From Bugula neritina (Eukaryota > Bryozoa > Gymnolaemata > Cheilostomatida > Bugulidae), in NCBI GenBank assembly GCA_964035545.1, contig OZ037769.1, positions 12,514,633-12,578,632 on the forward strand: 64,000 nucleotides of DNA, in the 5' to 3' direction. This document shows positions 37,201 to 48,171 of this stretch, in pieces. Below the pieces are notes generated by a model. That model did no database searches and had not been told where the DNA came from. It saw nothing but the letters and a program-made list of their open reading frames with translations. Both the position numbers and the translations under genes were made by a program. Position 1 is the first letter of the stretch. The number at the start of each line of letters is the position of its first letter.

Positions 37201-40200
37201 TTCTTAGCTAAGTTGAGTAGCTCAGTTTCTTAATTTTTTATTAAAAATCAAATTATAAAATTAATTTTAATGTAGAGGCAGTGCTGAAAATCATTCTATA
37301 AGCATTAACTTTTTGAGAAACAGTGATAGGAGGAGATATTTTTGTCCAAGGTGGTCATCAGTAATAGGTGATGTGACCTTTTATCTAACTTTTATCTAGA
37401 CGTGACCTTAAGCTCAGAAAGCTCTGTCCACCAACGTTGTCTACTTGTCATGTTGCAGGAGTACATGCCTATACCTCCGCCAGAAGTTGTGGATGTGGAG
37501 AAGTCGGAGGGTGCGGGTGAGGCCCCCGCCCTGCAGTTCTCCTACGTAGAGTGTCTCCTCTTCACTCTCCACCACCTCGGAAAGAAATGTCCAGAGTTCC
37601 TCTCGGCCGCAGACAACGCGGAGGTGACGGAAAGGATGAAAGACTTCAAGATGAGGTAGACTGGCAGCAAAGCTAGTTCAAGGGTCAAATAATGTGTTTT
37701 ACTATTTGTTGTAATTGTTAGAAATTATGATTGTGATAGCATGATGTCCGTCCTGAGGTTGTTTGATCTGTGGACATCATACTTTCCATGTAGCAAGTAG
37801 TTGTGTTCATGGCGTGTTTCCACTGTGTGCTCCCTCCGTATCTCACTAAGCTAGGAGTCCCGAAACCTCAATTCGTGACATAGTAGAATACTAGATTTAC
37901 TTTATGGATCAGTTTAAGTTGGCCATTTTGTCCCTATGCACGCATACATAAGTGGGGGTCCAAGCCCTTCTCATGACCAATGGAGTTTTGTGAGATCTGT
38001 GAGATACAGAGGAAGCACTGTATTGTGTACAGCTACACTATAATCGTGACTGATTGATTATCCAACAGGTTGCAATATTTCGCCCGGGGAGTTGCCTCCT
38101 ACATCAAGCAGCTCAAGACTGACCTTCAAGGCAAGAAGCCGGAGAAACTCCAGTCTGATGAGGTTTGCAATTTATTTGGTGCTAATATCTGTGTAGACAG
38201 TATAACTATATATCTATGAGCACAAGTAGAGAGTTCGAGCTGCATAGGTGTTGGCAAAATGGGGCTCTGTCACAGGAGTGTAGACAGAATTTGTAAGGGG
38301 TTCTGTCACATGAGTGTAGAGAGAAGGGGTTGAGGGATCACACCTCATGTATCACGGTGTAGTTACTTTCACTCACCATGTGTGTGTGTGTTGCCCACAC
38401 TGTGATGTTTTGTAGTGAGTAGATTGCCATCAGTTACCAGTGTCTCACCCTATCAATCAGCTGTAGTATAGTGTCAGCGTAGTCTTTAGATGTCTTGTTT
38501 AAGAGAATATGATGGTAGAATAAGTAGACACAGAGTGGTCTCAGGGTACCTGTCTAAACTACAGGGACACCTCTGTGACGTACCATATGTGCAGTAGAAC
38601 CTCATAGCATCAGTTCTGTAGCTCAAGTCCTTAACATGAGAAATATTAGCTTTAGTTTCAGTAGTTCAAATTCTGCTGGACACCACGTAGCCCATGCTAA
38701 AGTTATGAGTTGGTGCTTTTCCTGGTATATTATTAAACTGAGTCATTATCATCTCCTGCTGCCGCTGACAGGACAAGGTGAAGCTGGCAGCGTACAAGAC
38801 CACCACCAACATTCAGCAGATTATCAAGGACCTCATGCACGTTCCTCCCAGCTACAAGGTGCAGGTGAAACTCTCCTGGAAACCTTCCGCTGCCGAGCCT
38901 GTTGCCGTGGCAACTAAACGCCCGTCTCTCGATTCCAACAAAACAACTCCTAAAGCAGCAAAAGTTGGCGCCGCTCACATGGACAGGGTCATGTATGCGC
39001 CCCCTACTGGAAAGTTTAGCTCCAAGGCAGGATCTGCTCCAGGTACACATATTATACTCTCTCTCAGGTATATCATACTCTCTCAGGTATATCATACTCC
39101 CTCAGGTATATCATACTCCCTCAGGTATATCATACTCTCTCAGGTATATCATACTCTGTCAGGTATATCATACTCTGTCAGGTATATCCTACTCTCTCTC
39201 TCAGGTATATCATACTCTCTCTCAGGTATATCATACTCTGTCAGGTATATCATACTCTCAGGTATATCATACTCTCAGGTATATCATGCTCTCTCTCAGG
39301 TGTATCATACTCTCTCTCTCAGGTATATCATACTCTCTCTCTCTCAGGTATATCATACTCTCTCAGGTATATCATACTCTCTCAGGTATATCATACTCTC
39401 TCAGGTATATCATACTCTCTCAGGTATATCCTACTCTCTCTCAGGTATATCCTACTCTCTCTCAGGTATATCATACTATTATCAGCTGCACACAGAAACA
39501 TCAGAGTTTCTTTCCAAACTAAGAACAGTCTCTAATAAACAATGGAGTTGGCATTTGTCAATTTTTCTTCCCAGTCTGACTGCAAAAATATAGTGTATGC
39601 AGTGTGGTGGTGCTACACTAGCAAGTTGGGAGGGATGCTAATTATTCATTCTTTCTCATCAAATCAGTAGCATAATATTTTCATTGGCTCTGTATGAGCT
39701 AATAAATAGCCTGTCAGTATCAAGGGTCAAATACATGATGTGGAAAACATGGACCCACAGTCCAAAGTCTTGTTACAGAGCTTGTTGTGGCATGGAGCCG
39801 TCAATCTATGCATACTTTGGCTCTGAGAAAGCAATCACAGCACATCATAATGGTGATGAGCTGTGTTGTTGAATGTCACTTTGGTGAGGCAAAGTTATGT
39901 TTGGAAACTGTTTCCATAGTCTACCACTGTGTAGTCAGCATGGAGTCCATCTCACACATACTCGCTAACTTTGTTTTTGGATCAGATACTTGCGTATGTT
40001 TATTTGAAGGGTAGGTAAATGTTTGTGGAAACTGTAGGCAATGAATGTAGCAGTTTTGAAAATATCAGGCTTCCCATAAGTAAAGGTTGTTACTGGGAAA
40101 CTATAATACAGTGTTCTCTCTATATCTCACTAAGCTGCCGATTTGTGATTAGTAGAATACCAGATTTAACTCACCAATTTTGTTCCTATACACACAAAAG

Positions 40201-42062
40201 GGGGTTTAAGCCTTATGGAAGTTTATGAGAAATGGATCCGTGAGCTATGGAGGTAGCATTGTGTTTCACCAATAGTCCAGATCATAAATAACGCGGGTTT
40301 TGTGGAGATAAACTCAGTGTAGTGTTGGTTTCAACTGAGAATCTGGATTTAAATTTGGTAACCCATCAGTTTCACGAATTGAGTAGACTCTGTAGTTGGC
40401 TGTAGATTCTGTTGTATCTGTGTTTATACGGAACTGTGATTAGCTGGCATAACTGGCCACCAGACATGATAGAGGTGGGTGGCCTCATCAGTGTTCATAT
40501 CAAAACTCTGGCAGCCAGTATGCTGCCCTGCTGCCGTTACTCTCACTCCTTACACAAACATATCATGATATGTTTCCTATCTACAGATATAAACAACTAC
40601 CTCTCCCTCTTTCAAACCTAATACAAGTTGCAGGGGGTAGACCTCTAGCCCCATATGTCAGTAGTTTCAACCTGGGAACTAAGGCCATTGCCCTGGCGTC
40701 ATTGTTTGAATCATCTCTGAAGCCGGGATGTTCATACTAATCCAATTAGATGCCGCTGTGTGGCATCACCCTAACTGTTAGATTCAATAAACATGCTATT
40801 ATATTTTATTCCTGACAAGTGGGCCAATATTCATGATAGTCAGTAAATTGACAAGCTGTAATTTAATAGACCTTATGGCTAATTGTATATAATATTGCCA
40901 AAGGCACTTGCAATATGTTGGGTGTTTGGTGAATAGCAAATCACAAACACTGCATAGTGGAAACTCACAATGAAATTATAGCTTCAATTTGTGTTCTTTG
41001 TTACTCATTTAGCCATCGCAGGTCATCAGTCCTCTGGCATTAGGATTTCTCTGATCTGAAAAGTGCATGTGATTACATCATCATTTATATTTGAGCATCC
41101 AGTGGCCCATGCGGACGAAGGCTGACCATTTTCTTTCTCCATACAAATAAACTATTACTGTATTGCTATTCAAGTTGCCATCAGTATAAACTGGCAATAC
41201 ATGTACCAGCAGTTCCAGCATAGTGACTGTTTCCTGGTAGTGTAGAGCATAGGGGCTTCTCACGCTACACTGATGTGCAAGTTGACTCTATTTAAGGGTT
41301 TAAATACCACTATTGGCATGATGGTTTCAGCATTATGAAATAGCTGGTCACTAAACACTGTTTTTACATTATTTTGAATTTACTGAGTATGAGGAAATAT
41401 GTTGAATGAATATCTTGGGTGGCTATGTGATAATGCTTTTTATTTTGGAGTAAGGGGTCCTCGATATTCTTGTTGCTGCAGTCTATTGTCTTTTATCTTT
41501 ACAACGCTCTTACTGCTACTACTACTCCATTACCACAAAGTACCACCACTCTTTCTGTCACTTCTGCAGCCACTACCACCACTATAGCAGCTACTCCCAC
41601 AGCTCTCCGAAGTTGCTGAAATTTTGAAAGCCTGATTTTTTATGTCTTTTCAAAAAACTGTGATTTCAACAGCAAAGTTTAAACTCTATGAGTGAGTAGC
41701 TGCTTTTCTCCGTAGGTCACCAATAGCTGAGACCATTTGGTATTGTTTCCATTCAGCAAAATATACATGTCTGCTTTGGTTTTAGTTGGAGCTGGGCGAG
41801 GTGGTAGAGGAAGGAGGGGAAGAGGTGCCTGGAGAGGTAGGTATTAGTGGCTAAACCAGTGGCTCTAGGAATCATGGTCAACACACACCATTTTAGTAGT
41901 CCACAGCTCTGCATCTTAATGGTATGTACATATGTTAGCTATAGTTTAATCTGCATTTAACGAGCCTTCCCAGACCACCCCTTCTTTAGCAAGGTAAGTA
42001 TTGAAACCTCAGGCTTACTATCAGGACAAACAACACCTCTGCTGCACAGACACTGGAGGTAA
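31274..42062 (+). CDS. API5: API5, apoptosis inhibitor 5 (AAC-11); C-terminal exon uncertain
   Basis: Nuclear HEAT/ARM-repeat protein of about 530 residues (human about 524) that opposes E2F1- and Acinus-linked apoptosis and binds RNA-processing factors. Exons: 31274-31342, 31584-31745, 32153-32318, 32734-32885, 33637-33777, 35342-35407, 35784-35978, 37459-37655, 38069-38162, 38772-39042, 41786-41836, then a last exon that probably starts at 42013 or 42025 and ends at 42062. The first eleven are phase-consistent. Diagnostic segments include NAQLDLCEDEDV, NLPRIADVLTQLLQTDD, VREKAIKFLS, LQFSYVECLLFTLHHLGKK and HVPPSYKVQVKLSWKP, all close to human API5 as I know it. A Lys-rich basic stretch near KRPSLDSN fits the nuclear signal, and exon 11 encodes an RGG-type tail. 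ATG context is GAAATGG. The end is unsure because several acceptor/donor pairs (for example CTTCCCAG at about 41974 and GGAGGTAAGT at 42058) allow other tails. Introns 5, 7 and 10 hold minisatellites; introns 4, 6, 8 and 10 hold inverted-repeat elements. Confidence 0.92.
32932..33337. mobile_element. Long-TIR element in API5 intron 4
   Basis: About 105 bp at each end are inverted copies: the left arm runs TTACTTAATTTAGT...CACAATTTAGCTGCCAATTTATAC...AAAACTAACAAAATATTAATA, the right arm mirrors it and ends ACTAAATTAAGTAA. The spacer of about 200 bp has its own weaker inverse words (TTTTTAATTTTGCTTAATTTGC). No coding potential. Confidence 0.7.
34012..35190. repeat. 21-bp minisatellite, about 56 units, in API5 intron 5
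   Basis: Unit core TATTACTAGTTATTAGCAC plus two bases; variants end AGC-ACT, ACC-AGT, AGC-TCT or AGC-TTT. Because 21 is a multiple of three and the unit has no stop in one frame of each strand, long frames stay open on both strands (444 and 386 codons); these are not genes. A block of at least 14 variant units occurs twice, 19 units apart. Confidence 0.97.
35479..35687. mobile_element. TA-flanked ~205-bp MITE, copy 1 (API5 intron 6)
   Basis: Starts CAGTGCTCCCTCTATATCTCA and ends with the inverse TGAGATATGGAGGGAGCACT, with TA on both sides, as for Tc1/mariner-type insertions. Two relatives follow at 37824-38023 and 40109-40263. Confidence 0.75.
36061..36515. repeat. Degenerate TTATATTACTATATTC repeat, API5 intron 7
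   Basis: Irregular tandem words ATATTACTATATTCTT with substitutions, over about 450 bp. Tyr/Leu/Ile-rich open frames here are by-products. Confidence 0.9.
37824..38023. mobile_element. TA-flanked MITE, copy 2 (API5 intron 8)
   Basis: GTGCTCCCTCCGTATCTCACTAAGCT at the left and GAGATACAGAGGAAGCACTG at the right. The interior matches the inverse of the 35479 copy (CGAAACCTCAATTCGT; GCCATTTTGTCCCTATGCA), so it is inserted in the opposite orientation. Confidence 0.7.
39045..39478. repeat. ~20-bp minisatellite built from CTCTCTCAG/GTATATCATA, API5 intron 10
   Basis: About 20 units, starting only a few bases after the exon 10 donor. Each unit joins a short pyrimidine run ending CAG to GTATAT, so each looks like a fused 3' and 5' splice site. 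Unit length varies by 2-bp CT steps. Confidence 0.95.
40109..40263. mobile_element. MITE, copy 3, internally shortened (API5 intron 10)
   Basis: CAGTGTTCTCTCTATATCTCACTAAGCTGC at the left, TGAGCTATGGAGGTAGCATTG at the right; the shared interior word GTAGAATACCAGATTTAACT links it to the 35479 and 37824 copies. More diverged and shorter. Confidence 0.6.
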
Positions 42063-42240
42063 GTTGTGAGAAGTTTGTAGCCAACCAACATTCAGCTTTC
42101 TGGGTAAGTCATGTTTTAGTGTTGCCTTCTTTTTTTCCATTTGATTATATTTTGCTGACGAACATTAAACATTCATATTTTAGAAAGTTGTGTAAAAATT
42201 CTGAATGACTTTTTTCTTTGTACATACTTGTATAAGAATG

Positions 42241-42246
42241 AATAAA
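42241..42246 (+). promoter_or_regulatory. Polyadenylation signal AATAAA, API5
   Basis: Canonical hexamer about 180 bp after the proposed stop codon, before the convergent GPCR gene. Confidence 0.5.
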
Positions 42247-42690
42247 CTGTGATCTAACCACTGATGCAAATGGTATATTTACAATAAATGAAAAATAGTA
42301 ACAGCATAACAAAACATAACATGATATAAAATGTTTTAAAGTGAACTATATACATGCAATATATAAATAAGCTGAAAATGATGTAGTCAAGCAATAGGTG
42401 TATAGACATGGGAGTGATAAATGAATGTATTTGATTTAGATTAACTAATCTCCATTTCCTGGGTTTCTTCATAGTAAAAGTTTATTGTGTGCATTCTTCT
42501 TTTATGAGCCTGTAAACCATTAGCCAGATGTGTTGCTTATAATTATTAGAGAGGCTAGTTATTTATGTCTGACTCTAACAATAGACAATAATAATTATAT
42601 TAGCTCTCTTTCTGGCATTGATGGAAAATATCTCCATAAATTCTTTCTAGAAAATGATGATGTTCTAAACATTTCAGTTGAATATCCACA

Positions 42691-43776
42691 TCATTTCCTG
42701 CATCTGGTACAGCGCAGTGAATGCAAGGCTCTTCTAAACTTAGAATAGCAGCATAAATTGAAAAGGAAAAGAATAGAAAACATGAAATAAAAAAGCACAT
42801 CAGATAGTATAGTGAGAGTGTCAGCTAGTAAGTCATTCTCGCAAATCTGCATGAATAAGGGTGGATTGTGTACCACTCTGAGTGCATTTCTTGGCGCAGA
42901 CAGTACCAGATAAATCATAACAATCACACCAAGAAGATGATTGAAATTCTTTTCATCTTTCATATAATCCTTGCTAGTAATATGATCATCAGCATAGGTT
43001 GATATATGCCCATTCCCACTGAGAGCTGAGTAGGTGTGCATTTTTCTGCAGCACATTGGTGGTAGGATTATGGGAAGTACAAGGTAAGGCAACCCCACAC
43101 TGAATATGACCATCACCCAGTGGTAGTAGTAATACTGTGAGATATATCCCCCTGTAGTGTCAACTACACTGTCCAAAGGTGCAACTACCATCCGGGTACA
43201 GTTATGGCTGCCATATTGGTCTGTTACTTCGGAAAGTTCATACTCCCAATACTGAGGAAGTGAACATACAAAACATACCACCAGCATTAGGATCGAGGCC
43301 AATATTCCGTGAAGACGACCAAATGATGCATGCCACTGACCACACATAGAGTGGCCGACTCGCTCTATCACTGCCATAGCCAATAGCCACGTGCACGAGT
43401 ATAAACACCAGTTCTCTAGTACCATGACGTAAGGTAGTCCTTGCCACATGTCTAGTGAGTAGTAATACGGATTCTGTTCTAATGGGACATATGTCGGCAG
43501 GTGAATGGCAGCTGAACACAGCACCAGGAGAAATGAAAGAACATTAAATGCTGCCAAGTAGCACTCATGAGAATCTGTGGCCATTTTGGAAGTCACAATG
43601 CTGTTGAGTAGGGTGAATATGAGAGCCAGGCCGATAAACACTGGATAGATGTAGTACAAGACTTCATTAGTAACGAACAACCAGTCATCTGGTCCTGTGC
43701 TGTTGACCTGGTTAGAGAGAATCTTAGTGCATTCGATCACGTGGGGTATAACCCCCAATACGTAATAATCCCCCAT
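42691..43776 (-). CDS. Divergent single-exon rhodopsin-like GPCR, orphan
   Basis: A 361-residue intronless frame with seven hydrophobic segments. TM1 is near YPVFIGLALIFTLLNSIV; TM2 near AAFNVLSFLLVLCSAAIHLP; TM3 ends MAVIERVGHS, so the D-R-Y position reads E-R-V; TM4 ends SLPQYWEYE; TM5 contains SVGLPYLVLPIILPP; TM6 contains VIVMIYLVLSAPRNALRVV; TM7 is SDVLFYFMFSILFLF followed by NLCCYSKFRRALHSL, where the usual N-P-x-x-Y is lost. Cys in the TM3 approach and in loop 2 (SHNCTRM) could form the conserved disulfide. N-glycosylation sites are present (NST, NCT). The TM4 end, the TM6 Pro and the FRRAL helix 8 recall invertebrate FMRFamide-receptor-like or other peptide GPCRs, but the ligand class is a guess. 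A splice acceptor (TGTTCCAG) 8 bases before the ATG suggests a separate 5' UTR exon. Convergent with API5. Confidence 0.82.
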   Translation of the reverse strand: MGDYYVLGVIPHVIECTKILSNQVNSTGPDDWLFVTNEVLYYIYPVFIGLALIFTLLNSIVTSKMATDSHECYLAAFNVLSFLLVLCSAAIHLPTYVPLEQNPYYYSLDMWQGLPYVMVLENWCLYSCTWLLAMAVIERVGHSMCGQWHASFGRLHGILASILMLVVCFVCSLPQYWEYELSEVTDQYGSHNCTRMVVAPLDSVVDTTGGYISQYYYYHWVMVIFSVGLPYLVLPIILPPMCCRKMHTYSALSGNGHISTYADDHITSKDYMKDEKNFNHLLGVIVMIYLVLSAPRNALRVVHNPPLFMQICENDLLADTLTILSDVLFYFMFSILFLFNLCCYSKFRRALHSLRCTRCRK

Positions 43777-44623
43777 TCTTTACCTGGAACACAAAACGAT
43801 ACATCATTGAGGCACTATTTTAATTTAGATCAACAAAAAATAGGAATAAAATTCCCCTTGCTTGATTCATCAGTGAACAACCTTACTACTTTATTTTGCA
43901 GACAGCTAAATATAACTGTTAGCTATCAGCCTGTCTGTTAATGCAGATGTTATATTGTAGTGAATGCTACTTTTGGCAATTAACTGTAGTTGTTATCTCT
44001 TTCTATATGCAAACTAGGGCCGCACTTTATCTACAATTAATTGAGTAACTTTCTATATCAATACGAGCACCAAATCTGCTAGCTCCTGCTAGTAGGGGTG
44101 GCTAATCAGATACCCTACTATAAGTTTTCAAACATCAACAGGCTACGTATTATTAGAGAGATCAATAAATTCTTGATGAATCACATACGAAGGGTTCATC
44201 AAGGAGGATACTTGAAGGGCACTCCTGCTGCATATTAGTTTGAGGAATATTTTCCAAGTAGAAATTAACTTTAATGCTAATTTATAGGCTGCATGTGACA
44301 ACAACCCATGTAATTATAAGTGATGATGATTGGAATTACACAAAATTAATTATTTGCTCTTGTCAATTACATTGCCCAGAGATTGTGTCTGCCCTGGCAA
44401 CTATTATTGCTGTTTTTATTTCTATTTCCCTCTGCAGTATATACTATGACTGTTAATCTCTTATTGATTTGTAAAAACAGATGATATGAAGATTCTGGAA
44501 TTCACATGAAAATTTTGTAGCTGCCGAAGTTTTAACAAGAGGGTAGCAACTCTGTTCAGCTAAGGTCAAAGTTCAAGGAGATCAGCCGACCAACTAATCA
44601 ATATACAGAACAGAAAATGGCTT
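43777..44623. other. Upstream flank of the orphan GPCR gene
   Basis: No exon or clear repeat is seen. It probably contains the promoter of the minus-strand GPCR gene. Confidence 0.35.
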
Positions 44624-44773
44624 GCAGTAACGAAGTAATTAAGAAAAGCCTGTGTTCTAGATTAAAAATGGTGCAAGAGAAGTTGTGTTGTAGCAAGAAG
44701 TTCAACCCTTGCCCCAAACCAAACTGTAATAAAATAAAAGAACTTATGCTATCTCAATTTCTCCACTACTGCT
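44624..44773. mobile_element. Short TIR element, copy 2
   Basis: Related to 28708-28830: GCAGTAA-CGAAGTAATTAAG at the left, CTATCTCAATTTCTCCACTACTGC at the right, and shared AAAGCCTGTGTTCTAGATTA. It has a short internal duplication (GAAGTTGTGTTGTAGCAAGAAGTTC) absent from copy 1. Confidence 0.6.
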
Positions 44774-44883
44774 TCTAAATGCAGAACCGAACTGGGATGT
44801 GAATATATAAAAATTGAGTATGCAGTTGGCAGAATTTCAGACTTATTGGGTATATTCTATATGTGACCACAATGTGCCCTTTC

Positions 44884-45687
44884 AGCATAATGCCCATGAC
44901 ACACTACAGTCGAAACTCGACTGTGGCGGCCATTTTAAAGCTGCTCGCGCATACCTTCAACGTCACGTCCTACTTTTTGCTGGTCACACTACAGTTCACT
45001 ACGAACGATGAAAGCTAACTGTCTCTAGTCTCGCAGTAAACTTTTAAACCAATAGGAATGCCATAAACCAGTTTCTGCAGTATCCACAGTAACCAACAAT
45101 TAAATTTAGCGCAATTTTTTGAGAGTTACTAGCATAATTTAATAAGATTTTCTAGTTATTTTTATTCTAATTTACTAGCTTCAATTATTCAAAATTACTA
45201 GCTTTATTTAATGATATTACTTAGCTTTATTCAAGCTCATTCACTAGCCTAAAGAACTAAATAGTACGCTAATAAAATTCAACCAAATTAGAAAAACTAA
45301 ATATGCAGATAAAATTCAGCAAAATTTATCTAATGAATACTTATTTTCATGATTTATTGAAACTTTCATACATAACTTCATCATAATTATTTTAAAAGTA
45401 AATTAATATAATTTTCGAAGAACCAAATCAAATAATAATGCTCGCTAGTAGCACGTGGAAAAAGTAAAAGCACTTAACCAATCAGGGTTTACCTGGCCAG
45501 TCAGTGATTGGCTGATCGCTCAACTTCAGCGATGACAGTTCAACATGTCGAACTTTCATCGCATCGCTAAAAACTGACAGTTGCGTTCAGAAATCAGACA
45601 GTTGTGACGTCACAGAGGTCAACGCTTAGCCTCGAAAACGCGTTCAAGATGGCCGTTTTGACTGTAGTGTGGCAGCCCCATTATGCT
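44884..45687. mobile_element. 800-bp TIR element with CpG-containing ends
   Basis: Left end AGCATAATGCCCATGACACACTACAGTCGAAAC; right end GTTTTGACTGTAGTGTGGCAGCCCCATTATGCT; these are imperfect inverted repeats of about 33 bp. GGCGGCCATTTT near the left is answered by AAGATGGCCGTTTT near the right. The interior has no coding frame. Confidence 0.55.
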
Positions 45688-46082
45688 AGCTATTTAAATC
45701 TGTGAGGTATACACACACGTGAGAAGAAGTTTACTTACTTACTATACTGTATACCTAAAGTGTACTGACTATACTATCTCAAAGTTATTACAACAGGTAG
45801 CTCTTTTATTAGGAAACATAAATAGCTCGGAACTGTGAATGTTAGATGTAGCCTAGATGAGTGCAGCAGACAATAGGCAGGGATAGGTGGGGATGAGTCA
45901 GGAGTGGCTTACTTTACCTGGACTGTATCTTGGCTCAGTGAATAGTAAAACAGATCCATAAATAGAGTAAATGAGATGTACCAAACTCACAGTTATTTCC
46001 TCTCTAGATATGCAAAAGCTTTGACTCATGGCTGTATAGTAGATGAAGTGACCAGAGAGCTAACCTTTACTAACTGTATATC

Positions 46083-48171
46083 TAATAGACGATGTAAATT
46101 TGGTACATTTAGTACCTTGTACCAACTCTAGAATACTCACCACTATAACTTATATAAACTTCTGCAAGTTCAAATGCAAAATGCATACTTTTAGAAAATA
46201 GCTGTGCAACTTTTATTACATGCATTATTTTATTTCATATCTTAAACTTATGAACCATGAGTTCATTTTTCAAAATGTTTAAATTAAGTGTTCAAAAAAT
46301 GCAATTAAAATTTTTATTCTTGCACAAATACCCTGGTGCAGTTTGACCACAACCCCAGCTGTTTTGGCAAACACATTTAATGGTTTTTTTATTGACATAG
46401 TGGTGAATGAGCTGGTTGTTTTTGGCAGTTGGGTAGACTTGAAGCTTGGCAGCTTTTAAACAATTCTGATTGGCAGGATTTTACACGATAAGTTGATGTT
46501 TGTATCTGATTGGCCTAATAATGCATTTGCATTTGAAAATGTAGAGTTTTATTTAAGCTATAATGGTGATATTTTAGAGTTGGTACACACCCCTTTTGGG
46601 TTGAGTTTTATAGTCTGTTCCTGCTGTAGTCATCTACAACAACAGTGTATAGGGAAATTATTAGTATTACGAAATCTGTTTTGGCTTACTTTGCTATGCC
46701 AGTATTCTGACTTAGTTTGTAATCAACTATGTTGGCAGTTAAAACTGAGGGTGATTTCATCAAAGGTGGACATTGCTGAGGCCTTAGAACATCAAATCAA
46801 CCAGTGCTGTTACTTGGTTTTATTGTAAAGCAGTAGTGAGAGCATAGCACACTATCACAGTCACTGAGCTGCAATGACAGTGGCTACACCAAACTCGTCA
46901 GTTCTATTATATTATCTTATGTAAGGCACGTCAAAACAATATAGACCCACATGCAAGGCACTACATGCTAATACTCATTTTTATACAAAATTTCTACATT
47001 ATCTATTGCTAATAGCTGTGCATTTAAATCCAATGCAGATGAATATGTGACAGAGTAAAAAGCTACTGTTTTACAAATTTAAAATAAAATAATAGTGCGG
47101 GTATACACAAGCAAATAATTTATAGTTAGCGTAGGCTAATGCATTTGTAATGTGCATGTTAAACAACTTTTTTATAATTTATTACATTAGACTATGAGAA
47201 TGTATTTAGTAGTATGCATTGATTTAAAACTAAATCATGAAATGATTATCATTATTGCAACCTCTGTGCTTGGTAGACAGGATAGAGAGGGGTGGTGTGA
47301 CTGCTGTAACTGTGCTACTGCTCTACATACTAACAGAGACTAGGCTAGTGTTTTGACGTGCCTTACATACTGTCATTGCAGCTCAGTGACTGTGATAGTG
47401 TGCTATGCTCTCACTACTGCTTTACAATACAACCAAGTAACAGCACTGGTTGATTTGATGTTCTAAGGCCTCAGCAATGTCTACCTTTGATGAAATCACC
47501 CTCAGTTTTAACTGCCAACATAGTTGATTATAACAAAACTAAGTCAGAATACTGGCATAGCAAAGTAAGCCAAAACAGATTTCGTAATACTAATAATTTC
47601 CCTATACACTGTTGTTGTAGATGACTACAGCAGGAACAGACTATAAAACTCAACCCAAAAGGGGTGTGTGCCAACTCTAAAATATCACCATTATAGCTTA
47701 AATAAAACTCTACATTTTCAAATGCAAATGCATTATTAGGCCAATCAGATACAAACATCAACTTATCGTGTAAAATCCTGCCAATCAGAATTGTTTAAAA
47801 GCTGCCAAGCTTCAAGTCTACCCAACTGCCAAAAACAACCAGCTCATTCACCACTATGTCAATAAAAAAACCATTAAATGTGTTTGCCAAAACAGCTGGG
47901 GTTGTGGTCAAACTGCACCAGGGTATTTGTGCAAGAATAAAAATTTTAATTGCATTTTTTGAGCACTTAATTTAAACATTTTGAAAAATGAACTCATGGT
48001 TCATAAATTTAAGATATGAAATAAAATAATGCATGTAATAAAAGTTGCACAGCTATTTTCTAAAAGTATGCATTTTGCATTTGAACTTGCAGAAGTTTAT
48101 ATAAGTTTTAGTGGTGAGTATTCTAGAGTTGGTACAAGGTACTAAATGTACCAACTTTACATCGTCTATTA
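46083..48171. repeat. 2.1 kb foldback: near-identical inverted arms around a 412-bp spacer
   Basis: Left arm 46083-46937 and right arm 47350-48171 are reverse complements with few substitutions; the left arm has one extra block of about 34 bp near 46875-46910. Each arm contains a smaller imperfect inverted repeat (46119-46586 and, mirrored, 47668-48135) with ends of about 68 bp beginning GTACCAACTCTAG, itself MITE-like. The same short open frame (VSDWPNNAFAF...) therefore appears on both strands; I do not regard it as a gene. Confidence 0.9.

Noticed and set aside
38902-39522. Long frames reading through API5 exon 10 into the intron
   Set aside because: Due to the CAG/GTATAT repeat lacking stops; a good donor at 39043 ends the exon, and the homologous protein continues with the RGG exon.
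46493-47761. Identical short protein frame on both strands
   Set aside because: It is one non-coding sequence present in both arms of the foldback; no domain and no splice signals.
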